Of a stretch of DNA of 64,000 nt, positions 11,283-22,649 are shown one piece after another. The position numbers and the translations under genes were made by a program. The stretch comes from Hanleya hanleyi (taxonomy: Eukaryota; Mollusca; Polyplacophora; Lepidopleurida; Hanleyidae). The notes under the pieces were generated by a model. The model saw only the letters and a program-made list of their open reading frames with translations. It searched no databases and was not told the origin of the DNA. The number at the start of each line of letters is the position of its first letter. Within the stretch, counting starts at the first letter, position 1. The stretch spans positions 1-64,000 of the forward strand of contig JAVTVY010019583.1 in NCBI GenBank assembly GCA_036873755.1, in the 5' to 3' direction.

Positions 11283-11651
11283 GAACCCGGTTTCTTTTAT
11301 ATTTCATTTTGCTTTCACTTTTTAATGTTAGTTTTAATGCTTATCTTAAAATCAACTTTCGCACACGAACTAAAACACGTTGGAAACTTCAGTCGGTCTT
11401 TACTTTTGGATGGAAAAAAAAACAAAACAAAACAAAAAAGCTGTTTTTCGGCAATTGGAAGCCTAATGCTTGTCTTCCGAAATTCAAAAAAGTTTTCCGA
11501 TCCCTTGAAACAAAGTTTTCTTTATTTCTGATGAACTAATCGGGATATGACTTCGCTTTGGTATGAAATACCATCATGTCAGTCGTCGAAGTGACAGAAT
11601 TTGACGAAGACGACGTTTTTTAGGTATTTAAAAATTATTTTAGTGTTTGAA

Positions 11652-11724
11652 GGCCCCAGAGAGATTCGAACTCTCGACCTCCAGTTTACTAGACTGGCGC
11701 TCTAACCAACTGAGCTATGGGGCC
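11652..11724 (-). tRNA. tRNA-Thr (AGT), alpha copy
   Basis: Intact cloverleaf with anticodon AGT. It lies about 120 bp from the unoccupied S2 hotspot (AAGTTTTCTTTATTTC near 11514-11529), the equivalent of the site where LINE B inserted in a later unit. Confidence 0.93.
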
Positions 11725-12219
11725 GAACCAGGTAACTTTCCCATTTCATTTTCCTATAAGTTTTAAATAATTTAATGCATTCTTAAAATAAATTTCCGTT
11801 TTGAAACTAGTTCACCATGATAACGCCAGTCGGTTTTCATTATTTGGTTGTGAGGAAACGACGCCTGTACACTACGGGGCATATAGTGCATTTCCTGAGC
11901 GCAAACACGGAGCACAGTTTGGAAAACTGTTTCAGCTTGAACATAACCAGAGTTTGAACACGAGGACAAGCTTTTAGATAAGTGTTTAAAGCCTGAACAT
12001 GTTGACGGTGTAAAATGGATGTAAAACATACACATACGACCAAATTGTAACAATTTTCAAATCGTAAACATATAATTTGCAGTGTAGAAATCCCATACAT
12101 TCCCAACAACATGTTAGCGAAGTGGGTATCTCCGGAAAATTGTAACAAACGGCACCATATGACCACCCTGAACCGAAGCCTGGTTATCTTGGTATTTCAA
12201 AAGTGCATTTATATTACGA

Positions 12220-12337
12220 GGCCCCGTTAAAACAGAGAATCACAGATAAGAGAGACTGCCATAAATCTACATAATCTACAGAGTTACAAATCAGAAGTTT
12301 ACTAGACTGGCGCTCTAACCAACTGAACTATGGGGCC
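12220..12337 (-). pseudogene. tRNA-Thr beta remnant with deleted type II insert
   Basis: GGCCCC (12220-12225), type II 5' part (12226-12294), tRNA 5' half (12295-12337). Same deletion junction as at 6670 and 9771. Confidence 0.8.
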
Positions 12338-12697
12338 GAACCCAGTTTCTTTTATATTTCATTTTGCTTTCACTTTTTAATGTTAATTTTAATGCTTATC
12401 TTAAAATCAACTTTCGTACACGAACTAAAACACGTTGGAAACTTCAGTCGGTCTTTACTTTTGGATGGGAAAAAAACTAAACAAAACATAAAACCTGTTT
12501 TCCAGAAATTGGAAGCCTAATGCCTGTCTTCCGAAATTCAAGAAAGTTTTCCGAGGCGTTGAAACAAAGTTTTGTTCATTTCTGATGAACTTATCGGGAT
12601 ATGACTTCGCTTGGGAATGAAATACCATCACGTCAGTCGACGAAGTGACAACATTTGACGAAGACGACGTTTTTAAAAAATTATTTTGGTGTTTGAA

Positions 12698-12770
12698 GGC
12701 CCCAGAGAGATTCGAACTCTCGACCTCCAGTTTACTAGACTGGCGCTCTAACCAACTGAGCTATGGGGCT
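12698..12770 (-). tRNA. tRNA-Thr (AGT), alpha copy with G1 to A change
   Basis: Identical to the other intact copies except that the first base is A instead of G, which breaks the 1-72 acceptor pair. All other stems, the AGT anticodon and both boxes are kept. Possibly still transcribed, but RNase P processing and charging could suffer. Confidence 0.88.
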
Positions 12771-13257
12771 GAACCTGGTAATTTTCACACTTCATTTTAC
12801 TATCAGTTTTTAATAATTTAATGCATTCTTAAAATAAATTTCCGTTCTGAAACTAGTTCACTTTGATAACGCCAGTCGGCTTTCATTATTTGGTTGTGGC
12901 GAAACGCCGCCTGTACACTACGGGGCATATACTGCATTTCCTGAACGCAAACACCGATCACAGTTTGGGAAACTGTTTCAGCTTGAAACAATCAGCGTTT
13001 GAACACGAGTACAAGCTTTTAGATAAGTGTTTACAGACTGAACGTGTTCACGGTGTAAAATGTATGTAAAACATACACATACGACCAAACTGTAACAATG
13101 TTAAAATCGTAAACATATAATTTGCAGTGTAGAAATCCCACATACTCCCAACAACAGCGAAGTATATCTCCTGAAAATTCTAACAAACGGGACCATATGA
13201 CCACCCTGAACCGAAGCCTGGTCATTTTGGTATTTCAAAAGTGCATTTGTATTAAGA

Positions 13258-13732
13258 GGCCCCAGAGAGATTCGAACACTCGACCTCCAGTTTACTAGAC
13301 TGGAGCTCTTTTTTTTAATAGAATGTGTATTCAAATATACGAACATATACACAAAACTTTGAAGACATATACAAGGCATACAATTCGGCGAATCAGGTGG
13401 ATTAAAAGATATATATAACAGACTAGGGAATTCCCGATCGCCCAACGCAAGTTCATTATTACTCCGTAATTTGCTTCATGCAAAGTTATGTAATACAAAT
13501 ACTTTTACATTCTTGTTATTCGACGTTTTTTAGGTATTTATAAAGTAACTTGATGATAAAGATGCAGAATGTGCTAAACATAATTACGGAAACTTAGTTT
13601 TCAATTTATCTTCGTTGTCAACATTTACAAACATATTCTGTTTGACAAAACGTTTCTCAAATAACTGTCTGTTCCCTTTTAAATATACAACTATATTTTG
13701 ACGGGCGTTCTAACCAACTGAGCTATGGGGCC
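13258..13732 (-). pseudogene. tRNA-Thr beta copy split by type I LINE stub
   Basis: 3' half 13258-13308, 5' half 13699-13732. Near-identical to 10808-11282. Confidence 0.87.
13309..13698 (-). mobile_element. Type I insert: C-lineage LINE 3' stub
   Basis: Near-identical to 10859-11248, including the S2-like patch near 13520-13540, so this unit and the previous one are recent duplicates. Confidence 0.73.
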
Positions 13733-14101
13733 GAACCCGGTTTCTTTTATATTTCATTTTGCTTTCACTTTTTAATGTTAGTTTTAATGCTTATCTTAAA
13801 ATCAACTTTCGCACACGAACTAAAACACGTTGGAAACTTCAGTCGGTCTTTACTTTTGGATGGAAAAAAAAACCAAACAAAACAAAAAACCTGTTTTCCG
13901 GCAATTGGAAGCCTAATGCTTGTCTTCCGAAATTCAAAAAAGTTTTCCGATCCCTTGAAACAAAGTTTTCTTTATTTCTGATGAACTAATCGGGATATGA
14001 CTTCGCTTTGGTATGAAATACCATCATGTCAGTCGTCGAAGTGACAGAATTTGACGAAGACGACGTTTTTTAGGTATTTAAAAATTATTTTAGTGTTTGA
14101 A

Positions 14102-14174
14102 GGCCCCAGAGAGATTCGAACTCTCGACCTCCAGTTTACTAGACTGGCGCTCTAACCAACTGAGCTATGGGGCC
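14102..14174 (-). tRNA. tRNA-Thr (AGT), alpha copy
   Basis: Intact cloverleaf, AGT anticodon and T5 downstream. Same position in the unit as 11652-11724. Confidence 0.93.
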
Positions 14175-14669
14175 GAACCAGGTAACTTTCCCATTTCATT
14201 TTCCTATAAGTTTTAAATAATTTAATGCATTCTTAAAATAAATTTCCGTTTTGAAACTAGTTCACCATGATAACGCCAGTCGGTTTTCATTATTTGGTTG
14301 TGAGGAAACGACGCCTGTACACTACGGGGCATATACTGCATTTCCTGAGCGCAAACACGGAGCACAGTTTGGAAAACTGTTTCAGCTTGAACATAACCAG
14401 AGTTTGAACACGAGGACAAGCTTTTAGATAAGTGTTTAAAGCCTGAACATGTTGACGGTGTAAAATGGATGTAAAACATACACATACGACCAAATTGTAA
14501 CAATTTTCAAATCATAAACATATAATTTGCAGTGTAGAAATCCCATATATTCTCAACAACATGTTAGCGAAGTGGGTATCTCCGGAAAATTCTAACAAAC
14601 GGGACCATATGACCACCCTGAACTGAAGCCTAATTATCTTGGTATTTCAAAAGTGCATTTATATTACGA

Positions 14670-14941
14670 GGCCCAAGAGAGATTCGAACACTCGACCTCC
14701 AGTTTATTAGACTGGGGCTCTTTTTTTTCTCTTGATATAATATTTATTCATCAGACATGTTTTACAGTGGCTTTATAATATTTCGTCAGTCAAAACAATA
14801 AGAGTTCATATGAGTAATGGCAATCCGGCGTTAAAACAGAGAATCACAGATAAGAGAGACTGCCATAAATCTACATAATGTACAGAGTTACAAATTAGAA
14901 GTTTACTAGACGGGCGCTTTAACCAACTGAACTATGGGGCC
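14670..14941 (-). pseudogene. tRNA-Thr beta copy split by complete type II insert
   Basis: 3' half 14670-14720, 5' half 14899-14941. The anticodon arm is duplicated on both sides of the insert. In the sense strand the duplicated stretch corresponds to GAGCGCCAGTCTAGTAAACT (20 bp), with a few later substitutions. This is a clear target-site duplication inside a tRNA gene. Confidence 0.88.
14721..14898 (-). mobile_element. Type II insert: short C-lineage LINE 3' end
   Basis: 178 bp. The sense 3' end reads GAATAAATATTATATCAAGA followed by poly-A. This closely resembles the LINE C 3' end at 60643 (GAATAAATATTATTCAAAAG plus A-run), with the AATAAA signal at the same distance. It holds no ORF and is a heavily 5'-truncated insertion, sense with the tRNA. 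Confidence 0.75.
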
Positions 14942-15301
14942 GAACCCAGTTTCTTTTATATTTCATTTTGCTTTCACTTTTTAATGTTAATTTTAATGCT
15001 TATCTTAAAATCAACTTTCGTACACGAACTAAAACACGTTGGAAACTTCAGTCGGTCTTTACTTTTGGATGGGGAAAAAACTAAACAAAACATAAAACCT
15101 GTTTTCCAGCAACTGAAAGCCTAATGCTTGTCTTCCGAAATTCAAGAAAGTTTTCCGAGGCCTTGAAACAAAGTTTTCTTCATTTCTGATGAACTTATCG
15201 GGATATGACTTCGCTTGGGAATGAAATACCATCACGTCAGTCGACGGAGTGACAAAATTTGACGAAGACGACGTTTTTCAAAAATTATTTTGATGTTTGA
15301 A

Positions 15302-15374
15302 GGCCCCAGAGAGATTCGAACTCTCGACCTCCAGTTTACTAGACTGGCGCTCTAACCAACTGAGCTATGGGGCC
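15302..15374 (-). tRNA. tRNA-Thr (AGT), alpha copy
   Basis: Intact cloverleaf with AGT anticodon. The downstream spacer differs slightly (TTTTTCAAAAATTATTTTGATG) but keeps a T5 run in the sense strand. Confidence 0.92.
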
Positions 15375-15862
15375 GAACCTGGTAATTTTCATACTTCATT
15401 TTACTATCAGTTTTTAATAATTTAATGCATTCTTAAAATAAATTTCCGTTCTGAAACTAGTTCACCTTGATAACGCCAGTCGGTTTTCATTATTTGGTTG
15501 TGGCGAAACGCCGCCTGTACACTACGGGGCATATACTGCATTTCCTGAACGCAAACACCGATCACAGTTTGGGAAACTGTTTCAGCTTGAAAACAATCAG
15601 CGTTTGAACACGAGTACAAGCTTTTAGATAAGTGTTTACAGACTGAACGTGTTCACGGTGTAAAATGGATGTAAAACATACACATACGACCAAACTGTAA
15701 TAATGTTAAAATCGTAAACATATAATTTGCAGTGTAGAAATCCCACATACTCCCAACAACAGCGAAGTATATCTCCTGAAAATTCTAACAAACGGGACCA
15801 TATGACCACCCTGAACCGAAGCCTGGTCATTTTGGTATTTCAAAAGTGCATTTGTATTAAGA

Positions 15863-16331
15863 GGCCCCAGAGGGATTCGAACACTCGACCTCCAGTTTAC
15901 TAGACTGGAGCTCTTTTTTTGTTAATAGAATGTGTATTCAAATATACGAACATATACACAAAACTTTCAAGACATATACAAGGCATACAATTCGGCGAAT
16001 CAGGTGGATCAAAAGATACATATCACAGACTAGGGAATTCCCGATCGCCCAACGCAAGTTCATTATTACTCCGTAGTTTGCTTCACGCAAATTAAGTTAT
16101 GCAATACAAATACTTTTACATTCTTGTTATGGTAAACTATAAAGTAACTTGATGATAAAGATGCAGAATGTGCTAAACATAATTACGGCAACTTAGTTTT
16201 CAACTTATCTTCGTTGTAAACATTTACAAACATATTCTGTTTGACAAAACGTTTCTCAAATAACTGCCTGTTCCCTTTTAAATATACAACTATATATAGA
16301 CGGGCGTTCTAACCAACTGAGCTACGGGGCC
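15863..16331 (-). pseudogene. tRNA-Thr beta copy split by type I LINE stub
   Basis: 3' half 15863-15913, 5' half 16297-16331. The 5' half also has GAGCTAC for GAGCTAT on the plus strand, altering the acceptor/D junction. Confidence 0.86.
15914..16296 (-). mobile_element. Type I insert: C-lineage LINE 3' stub
   Basis: Same stub as at 4652-5030 (it shares the TTTTTTTGTTAATAG end), without the S2-like patch of the 10.8 and 13.3 kb copies. Confidence 0.74.
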
Positions 16332-16560
16332 GAACCCGGTTTCTTTTATATTTCATTTGCTTTCACTTTTTAATGTTAGTTTTAATGCTTATCTTAAAAT
16401 CAACTTTCGCACACGAACTAAAACACGTTGGAAACTTCAGTCGGTCTTTACTTTTGGATGGGGAAAAAAACAAAACAAAACAAAACACCTGTTTTCCGGC
16501 AATTGGAAGCCTAATGCTTGTCTTCCGAAATTCAAGAAAGTTTTCCGATCCCTTGAAACA

Positions 16561-16577
16561 AAGTTTTCTTTATTTCT
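16561..16577. other. LINE B target-site duplication, left copy (S2 hotspot)
   Basis: AAGTTTTCTTTATTTCT here is repeated at 21672-21688, flanking LINE B. In uninterrupted S2 the sequence continues TGATGAAC, as it does at 21687. This marks the exact integration point, about 120 bp from the next alpha tRNA. The same point carries E1-E4 and F elsewhere. Confidence 0.92.
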
Positions 16578-16748
16578 TTTTTTTTCTTTTGAAATGAAAA
16601 AATAATTTATTCACAGTAATATGTACACATTTGTATCATTCTCTTCAGCCTTGTATAAAAGTAGTTATATCACAGCATTGATCGGGCTGAATTACCAAGT
16701 CAATAATCAATATCACAAAAACACCTTAAAAGGGATCATAATATTCTT

Positions 16749-19700
16749 TCAAATTAGGAAACAAATCTTTGAATTCTGTATTACACAAATGGCATGATTT
16801 TGACACCAAGTTTTCTTAAATTCCGATTTTCTCATACGAATATAATCAACCTCAGCCCTTGACTTAATACAAGCTTTCACTTTGTTAATGATAGAAGTCT
16901 TGGATACCATCTGATTTTGAAAAATCATTTCATTCCGTGCACACCACACACTAAACTGAAAAACTGTAATTAGATACACATACATAGCATTCTCCGATTT
17001 AGACATTGTTACACCAAAAAGCTTATGTATCAAATGCTTCTCGCACATATTAGGTGCAAACCCACCATATTGCAAAAGTAATCTTTCAAAGTACAGAAAA
17101 ACATGTTTTATCATATTACATTCAATAAACAAATGTTCTCGTGTTTCAGAAAGGGGACAAAAACACAAACATCATCCGTACAAATATTAAATCTAAGTAA
17201 TCTTTCTTTTACGGGTAAAATACCGTGCACCAATTTAAAAGAAAAATTAACCAAGTTATTATCAAGAAAACAGTGAAACACTCTTCTCCAAATAATAGAC
17301 CAATCCAATGTCGGCGAACTCGACATGGCTCGTGGTACAAGAACTACTTTGCTAATAAACATATTATATATGAATCTACTATTATATATAACCGGGGGTA
17401 GAGATTGCCCGTTATAGAACTCTCTTCATGCATTCAAGGCAAACTGGTAAAAGGGTGAAACTTTCATACTATGAGGGATATTATTCCTGCTAAATTCTGG
17501 ACGTATACTTCTCAGGGGAATACCCAACCAGTAAATTGCAAAATATTTCCATTGAGCTTTAGTGTCATAAATTAATCGCAGAATATGTCTCACAGCAAAA
17601 GTTTTCATTTTACACTCAACATTTTGAATATTCAATCCCCCTTCGTTATACTTATTATACAACGCTTCTCTCTTTATGCCCTCAGGCTTCCCGTCCCACA
17701 AAAATTTAAAAACAGTTTGAATAGACTTTGTAACACATTGTTTTGAGAGTAATACACATTGTACGGTGTACCATAATACAGCTAATGCGACCGTATTGAT
17801 TAGAATACCTCTACCTCTCAAGGTCAGATACCTTCCTGACCAACATGAAACATTCTTTTGAACCTTATTGATCACATGATTGCAGTTCAAATCAATATCA
17901 TTCTCACCAAAATAAACACCACATATCTTGGCGTTATTTACAACTTTAAAACCAGGGACAGGTGCATTAGTTTCATTCCATTTCCCAATAGGCAAAGCTG
18001 AACTCTTGTCTACATTAAGTCTGGCCCCAGAAGCCAGTTCATATCTATCCCCCAGCCTAACAATAACGGTTACGTCATCAGCAAAGGCTGTGTCTTTAAC
18101 TTGTTTATTTGTCCCTGGAATTTGAATACCCTTAATAGCTTGACAGTTCCTAATAGCAGTGATAAAAGGTTCCAAAGTCATTATATACAACAACGGTGAA
18201 ATACCACATCCTTGACGGACGCCTCTAGTTAGATTAAAACTATCAGTTAAATGGCTATTTACCAATACACTGCTAGAAATATCAGTGTACAGCAGCCGCA
18301 CCCATTTGCGAAAATCAGGACCAAACTTATATTGTTCCAAGCATCTAAACAAAAATGACCAATCAACACGGTCAAAGGCTTTTTCCTGGTCCAAATTTAT
18401 AAAACAAGCCATTAAGTCCTTCTGTACTACATAATCATACGTGTTTCGTAATAGATGGAGGTTATCAAGAATTGATCTCCCAGGAACACCGCAAGTTTGG
18501 TTCTGATGTACAATCGTTTCTATCACTTTTTTAAGACGATTGCAAAGAGCCTTAGATAAGATCTTATAATCACAATTCAATAAGCTGATGGGTCTCCAAT
18601 TTTTCACAAATTCTGAATTATTTGGATCTTTACATATTAGAGTTATAATCCCAGCTCTTTGACTACCACTCATACGACCCTCTCTAAAACAATGGTTAAC
18701 AACTTGCGTGTAAATATCACCAATAACGGACCAGTAGTGCATATAAAATTCAGCTGGAAGACCGTCAGACCCCGGCGATTTATAACGTGGCATGTCTTTT
18801 AAAGCATCATACAACTCATCCTTAGACATAAAGCCTTCACAAAAAGAACTGTCACCCTCACTCAATTCAGGCAAGGCATCAATGAATTCATCTTGAATAG
18901 CAGAATCAGTATGTTGTTTTGTGTATAATTTCTGGTAATACTCATGAACACAACTAGATATATCTGATTGTGAATTATGACTTACAGAGACTTTTTCGTG
19001 ACATTTTAAACATTTCATCATTTTCTTTTTCCCCCTATTACTTTCACGTCTTAAGAAATACCTCGATGGTTTCTCACTTTCTAGAAAGTGCACAGCCTTG
19101 GCTCTAATAATAGACCCTTTATTAAACTCAGCTTGTAAAGCATTTATCGCAGCTTTCACCTCCCCAATTTCAACCACATTTAACACAGGATCAGCTTTCA
19201 ATCTATTCAGTTCAGAATTGAGTTCATTCAGTTTTTCCCTGGAAGACCTGGCTTTCTCAATGGAAAATTGTTTAATTTCATGTTTCGCCCTAATTTTAAA
19301 GTTATCCCATTGGTCTACCATACATGACTGTTCAATGTTATCGAATAATTCAGAAAAAATTCCTTCAATTCTGCCTTCAAAGTTTGAATTTTCAAACACC
19401 GACACGTTACACTTCCAGTAACCAGGCCCCCAAGTAATTACGCCCTCCAATGATACATCAAAATATACACCAGAATGATCAGAGAAAGAAACATGTACTA
19501 TATCAGTTAATGACACAGAAGTACTCAAAACATTCGACAAATAAAATCTATCAATACGTGTGGCTATGTTGCCTCTACTCCAGGTGTAAGTTTTTTGGTG
19601 TGGATGAATTTTTCTATAAACATAAAAAATATTAAAATCCCTCTTTAAAACATCCATCTCTGCTTTACCTTCGCATCCCGCATTAACATTGCCCCCACAT

Positions 19701-20184
19701 TTATCTAATTTTACATTTTCGACGAAATTAAAATCGCCACCAATAATTAATAAATCATTCCCACCAATCAATTCATCTATATCTTTTATGAATGCTTTAC
19801 GTTCAGTGGGATTATTTGGGGCGTAAACACACACTAACTTCATTAATATATTGTCTATATCAACAGTCAAAACAATATATCGGCCTTTCGGGCACCTCCT
19901 AACATTTTTAATTTCACAATCGATAGAATATCTCACAATTATCCCCACGCCACAACTTTTCGTTGTGCCGTAAGCCCACCTACATTGCCCAGGTATACCC
20001 AACTTTTTAGCATCAGAATAATTCTCAAAGTGCGTTTCTTGTAGAAACAAAATGTCAATTTCATTGTTGAAAAGTCTTTTACCTGAGCTTTCTTTAAATC
20101 GTCCCTTAGACCATTTGTATTCAAGCTAGCAACTCTAAAAACAGTCATTAGGAAAAAGATAAAGAAAGTATGTAGTGTATACAT
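16749..20184 (-). pseudogene. ORF2 of LINE B (endonuclease-RT), broken
   Basis: Starts at the ATG at 20182-20184. LNTNGLRDDLKKAQVKDF is followed by a frameshift: relative to A, four bases are missing near 20070. It resumes at LQETHFENY, GGDFNFVENV and SFSDHSG. RT blocks are YKSPGSDGLPAEFY, LNLDQEKAFDRVDW, GVRQGCGISPLLY and AFADDVTVI. After FADD an in-frame gap removes about 11-13 residues present in A (SERDSIPPVV...). TGG to TGA at 17426-17428 stops the frame, and a further shift near 17160 splits the CPLSETREHLFIEC finger from its first Cys. The C-terminal block WCARNEMIFQ is kept. Confidence 0.9.
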
Positions 20185-20208
20185 TGTGCTTGATTATTTG
20201 AACACAGT

Positions 20209-21534
20209 TCATTTTGCCCTGCCTTTTCCCCGTCTATTCTTTGTTTTCCTCACCATTGAGGCCTGCTTGCGATAGTCCAACAATGTATTGTCCACGACTC
20301 CAGGTGTTGGGGTCATTGTTTTTTCATTGTCACTGATTGTTTCTTGCTGCGTTGTTGAGTCTATTTCCCCGTCAGACTGAGTCAACTGCATCGGAACAAT
20401 TTCTGAATGAGGGTCCACACACATGACCCCTTCACGAACATTATTGTCTCCCACAATTTCTTGGGTTTGTTCTTGACTACCCCGATGTTCCGAAATTTTC
20501 TGCCTCTTCGAATCGCTGCATGTCTCAGCTGGACTCTCCACATTGTGGTTTTCAGCTACAACCACAATTTCATTAACACCAACATCCTCTGGTTTATGTG
20601 AATCACCTACATCTTCATCTTCATACATCTCTTCCTCATCGCTGTGCACTTCATTTCCATCCGAATCAAATTCTCTCCTTTCCATACATACACTACTTTC
20701 CCTGTCACTGTTATTCTCTACATCAATGTCATCCTCCACGTCCCCTTGTCCTAGTGGACTAGGTACCTTTGGGTAGTCAGTATTTCGACCGCTCCAGCCT
20801 TTAACACGTGAAGCATACGAAAAGGATCGGGACGAGCACTCAGTGATGTTATGTTGGCAAGAACCGCATATTTTACAATTTTCAGGACAGTTTTTTTCAG
20901 TGTGGGGGTCTCCATGGGGCGAAAATCCGTCACAGTTCGCGCACCATTTCGCACAACATTCATAAGAAGTATGTTGCGCTTGTCCACATTTCTTGCACTC
21001 GGATATCTGGCCCGGATATGTGAACATAACTAGGTCTTGATCGAACGTAATGAAATTAGGGACATAGCGTTCTTTCTTGCATCGGAATCGATAAATTCGT
21101 ATTCCAGTACGAACGTTTGGTAGGCCGGCCCCAATCAACAAAGGCTTTTTTACCCCCAAACACTCACCGTAAGGTTTCAGTGCAGATTTGATCATCTCGT
21201 CTTCCATCTCGTCCGGAGCCCAATGAACAGTAACATGCATGTACACTGAACTTGCAGCGGTAATATTCCAAACAGAATCTCCTAACACAAATTCCGACTT
21301 CAATAGTAGAGCGTTGTGCGCCCCCTCTGAATTCACCCGCAAATAGAAACACTTCTTGTAATAGTTTTTCTGAAAACATAACAGGTCCTTCTTGATGTCG
21401 ATCACTGTTGATAGAAAAGGCACAAATTCTCGCTGCATCGTCTTGGAAAAGGCGCTGTTATCGCTTGTTGTAAACACCAGAGACAGGGTACGGGTCGGCT
21501 TAACAGCCGGATTGTATACAATCGGTTTCGACAT
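20209..21534 (-). CDS. ORF1 protein of LINE B (Gag-like, zinc knuckles)
   Basis: Intact frame of 441 codons from ATG 21532-21534 (MSKPIVYNPAVKP). It presumably binds the element RNA in the RNP and acts in cis for retrotransposition, as for L1/Tx1 ORF1 proteins. The N-terminal half is an RRM-like globular region by analogy. Then come Cys/His clusters: CKKCGQAQHTSYEC (CX2CX4HX4C), WCANCDGFSPHGDPHTEKNC, and CKICGSCQHNITEC. The second half is acidic (DSDGNEVHSDEEEMYEDEDV) and the C-terminus is basic (KTKNRRGKGRAK). The stop lies 24 nt before the ORF2 ATG, suggesting reinitiation. Intact, but its ORF2 partner is not. Confidence 0.85.
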   Translation of the reverse strand: MSKPIVYNPAVKPTRTLSLVFTTSDNSAFSKTMQREFVPFLSTVIDIKKDLLCFQKNYYKKCFYLRVNSEGAHNALLLKSEFVLGDSVWNITAASSVYMHVTVHWAPDEMEDEMIKSALKPYGECLGVKKPLLIGAGLPNVRTGIRIYRFRCKKERYVPNFITFDQDLVMFTYPGQISECKKCGQAQHTSYECCAKWCANCDGFSPHGDPHTEKNCPENCKICGSCQHNITECSSRSFSYASRVKGWSGRNTDYPKVPSPLGQGDVEDDIDVENNSDRESSVCMERREFDSDGNEVHSDEEEMYEDEDVGDSHKPEDVGVNEIVVVAENHNVESPAETCSDSKRQKISEHRGSQEQTQEIVGDNNVREGVMCVDPHSEIVPMQLTQSDGEIDSTTQQETISDNEKTMTPTPGVVDNTLLDYRKQASMVRKTKNRRGKGRAK

Positions 21535-21810
21535 TCTCACAAATCAACAAAGGTACAAACGAACACAAGCCCCAGTGGGGTAAACTCTGTCCCGTAAAAC
21601 TCTCAGCTCAATCGATAATCTCTCAAATCGAGATAGAGTCCAAAGTGGCGATAATATTGTGTTGTTGTTGTAAGTTTTCTTTATTTCTGATGAACTAATC
21701 GGGATATGACTTCGCTTTGGTATGAAATACCATCATGTCAGTCGTCGAAGTGACAGAATTTGACGAAGACGACGTTTTTTAGGTATTTAAAAATTATTTT
21801 GGTGTTTGAA

Positions 21811-21883
21811 GGCCCCAGAGGGATTCGAACTATCGACCTCCAGTTTACTAGACTGGCGCTCTAACCAACTGAGCTATGGGGCC
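21811..21883 (-). pseudogene. tRNA-Thr alpha copy with mismatched T stem
   Basis: Anticodon AGT and acceptor are intact, but the T stem reads GATAG against CCCTC, with two non-pairing positions. The equivalent copy in unit 3 (40419-40491) has a perfect T stem; unit 2 (31120-31192) shares the defect. Confidence 0.8.
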
Positions 21884-22378
21884 GGACCAGGTAATTTTCC
21901 CATTTCATTTTCCTATAAGTTTTTAATAATTTAATGCATTCTTAAAATAAATTTCCGTTTTGAAACTAGTTCACCATGATAACGCCAGTCGGTTTTCACT
22001 ATTTGGTTGTGAGGAAACGACGCCTGTACACTACGGGGCATATACTGCATTTCCTGAGCGCAAACACGGAGCACAGTTTGGAAAACTGTTTCAGCTTGAA
22101 CATAACCAGAGTTTGAACACGAGTACAAGCTTTTAGATAAGTGTTTAAAGCCTGAACATGTTGACGGTGTAAAATGGATGTAAAACATACACATACGACC
22201 AAATTGTAACAATATTCAAATCGTAAACATATAATTTGCAGTGTAGAAATCCCATATATTCTCAACAACATGTTAGCGAAGTGGGTATCTCCGGAAAATT
22301 CTAACAAACGGGACCATATGACCACCCTGAACCGAAGCCTAGTTATCTTGGTATTTCAAAAGTGCATTTATATTACGA

Positions 22379-22649
22379 GGCCCAAGAGAGATTCGAACAC
22401 TCGACCTCCAGTTTACTAGACTGGGGCTCTTTTTTTCTCTTGATATAATATTTATTCATCAGACATGTTTTACAGTGGCTTTATAATATTTCGTCAGTCA
22501 AAACAATAAGAGTTCATATGAGTAATGGCAATCCGGCGTTAAAACAGAGAATCACAGATAAGAGAGACTGCCATAAATCTACATAATGTACAGAGTTACA
22601 AATTAGAAGTTTACTAGACGGGCGCTCTAACCAACTGAACTATGGGGCC
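22379..22649 (-). pseudogene. tRNA-Thr beta copy split by type II insert
   Basis: 3' half 22379-22429, 5' half 22607-22649, with the anticodon-arm TSD on both sides. The acceptor end reads GGCCCAAG for GGCCCCAG. Confidence 0.87.
22430..22606 (-). mobile_element. Type II insert: short C-lineage LINE 3' end
   Basis: Same 177-178 bp element as at 14721-14898, with AATAAA and poly-A abutting the tRNA GAGC. Confidence 0.75.

Larger units (their letters stand above)
10248..12697. repeat. Higher-order array unit, 2.45 kb
   Basis: Order on the plus strand: alpha tRNA (10248), S1, beta tRNA split by type I (10808-11282), S2, alpha tRNA (11652), S1, beta remnant with type II (12220-12337), S2. The next unit starts at 12698 with exactly 2450 bp between equivalent tRNAs (10248 to 12698, and 11652 to 14102). 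Units 3967-7134 and 7135-10247 are older, rearranged versions. S1 and S2 contain many short open frames repeated from unit to unit, but none resembles a known protein and I do not call them genes. Confidence 0.9.
16578..21671 (-). mobile_element. LINE B, full-length A-lineage Tx1-like retrotransposon
   Basis: About 5.1 kb, bounded by a 17-bp TSD. Sense order: a 5' UTR starting with an ACA repeat (ACAACAACAACACAATATT), ORF1 (20209-21534), a 24-bp gap, ORF2 (16749-20184), then a 3' UTR ending CTGTGAATAAATTATTTT...TTTCAAAAG plus poly-A. It is full length but dead, because ORF2 has a 4-nt deletion near its start, a nonsense codon at 17426-17428 and a frameshift near 17160. Its 5' part (19702-21671) is included in the tandem triplication. 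Confidence 0.93.

Noticed and set aside
10248..15374. CRISPR-like regular repeat spacing
   Set aside because: Spacers are 360-490 bp and themselves repeated, the repeats are tRNAs, and the sequence is eukaryotic.
3559..16577. tRNA-derived SINE array
   Set aside because: The tRNA copies keep full cloverleaves including the acceptor 3' strand and a downstream T run, and there is no SINE body or tail attached. They are tRNA genes in a tandem array.
19939..20184. Separate small gene encoding an 81-residue hydrophobic-start peptide before LINE B ORF2
   Set aside because: It is the true ORF2 N-terminus, split off by a 4-nt deletion, as shown by alignment to LINE A.
20543..20776. 77-codon Ser-rich plus-strand frame
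   Set aside because: Antisense of the acidic GAA/GAT-rich part of LINE B ORF1, which reads as Ser-rich on the other strand.
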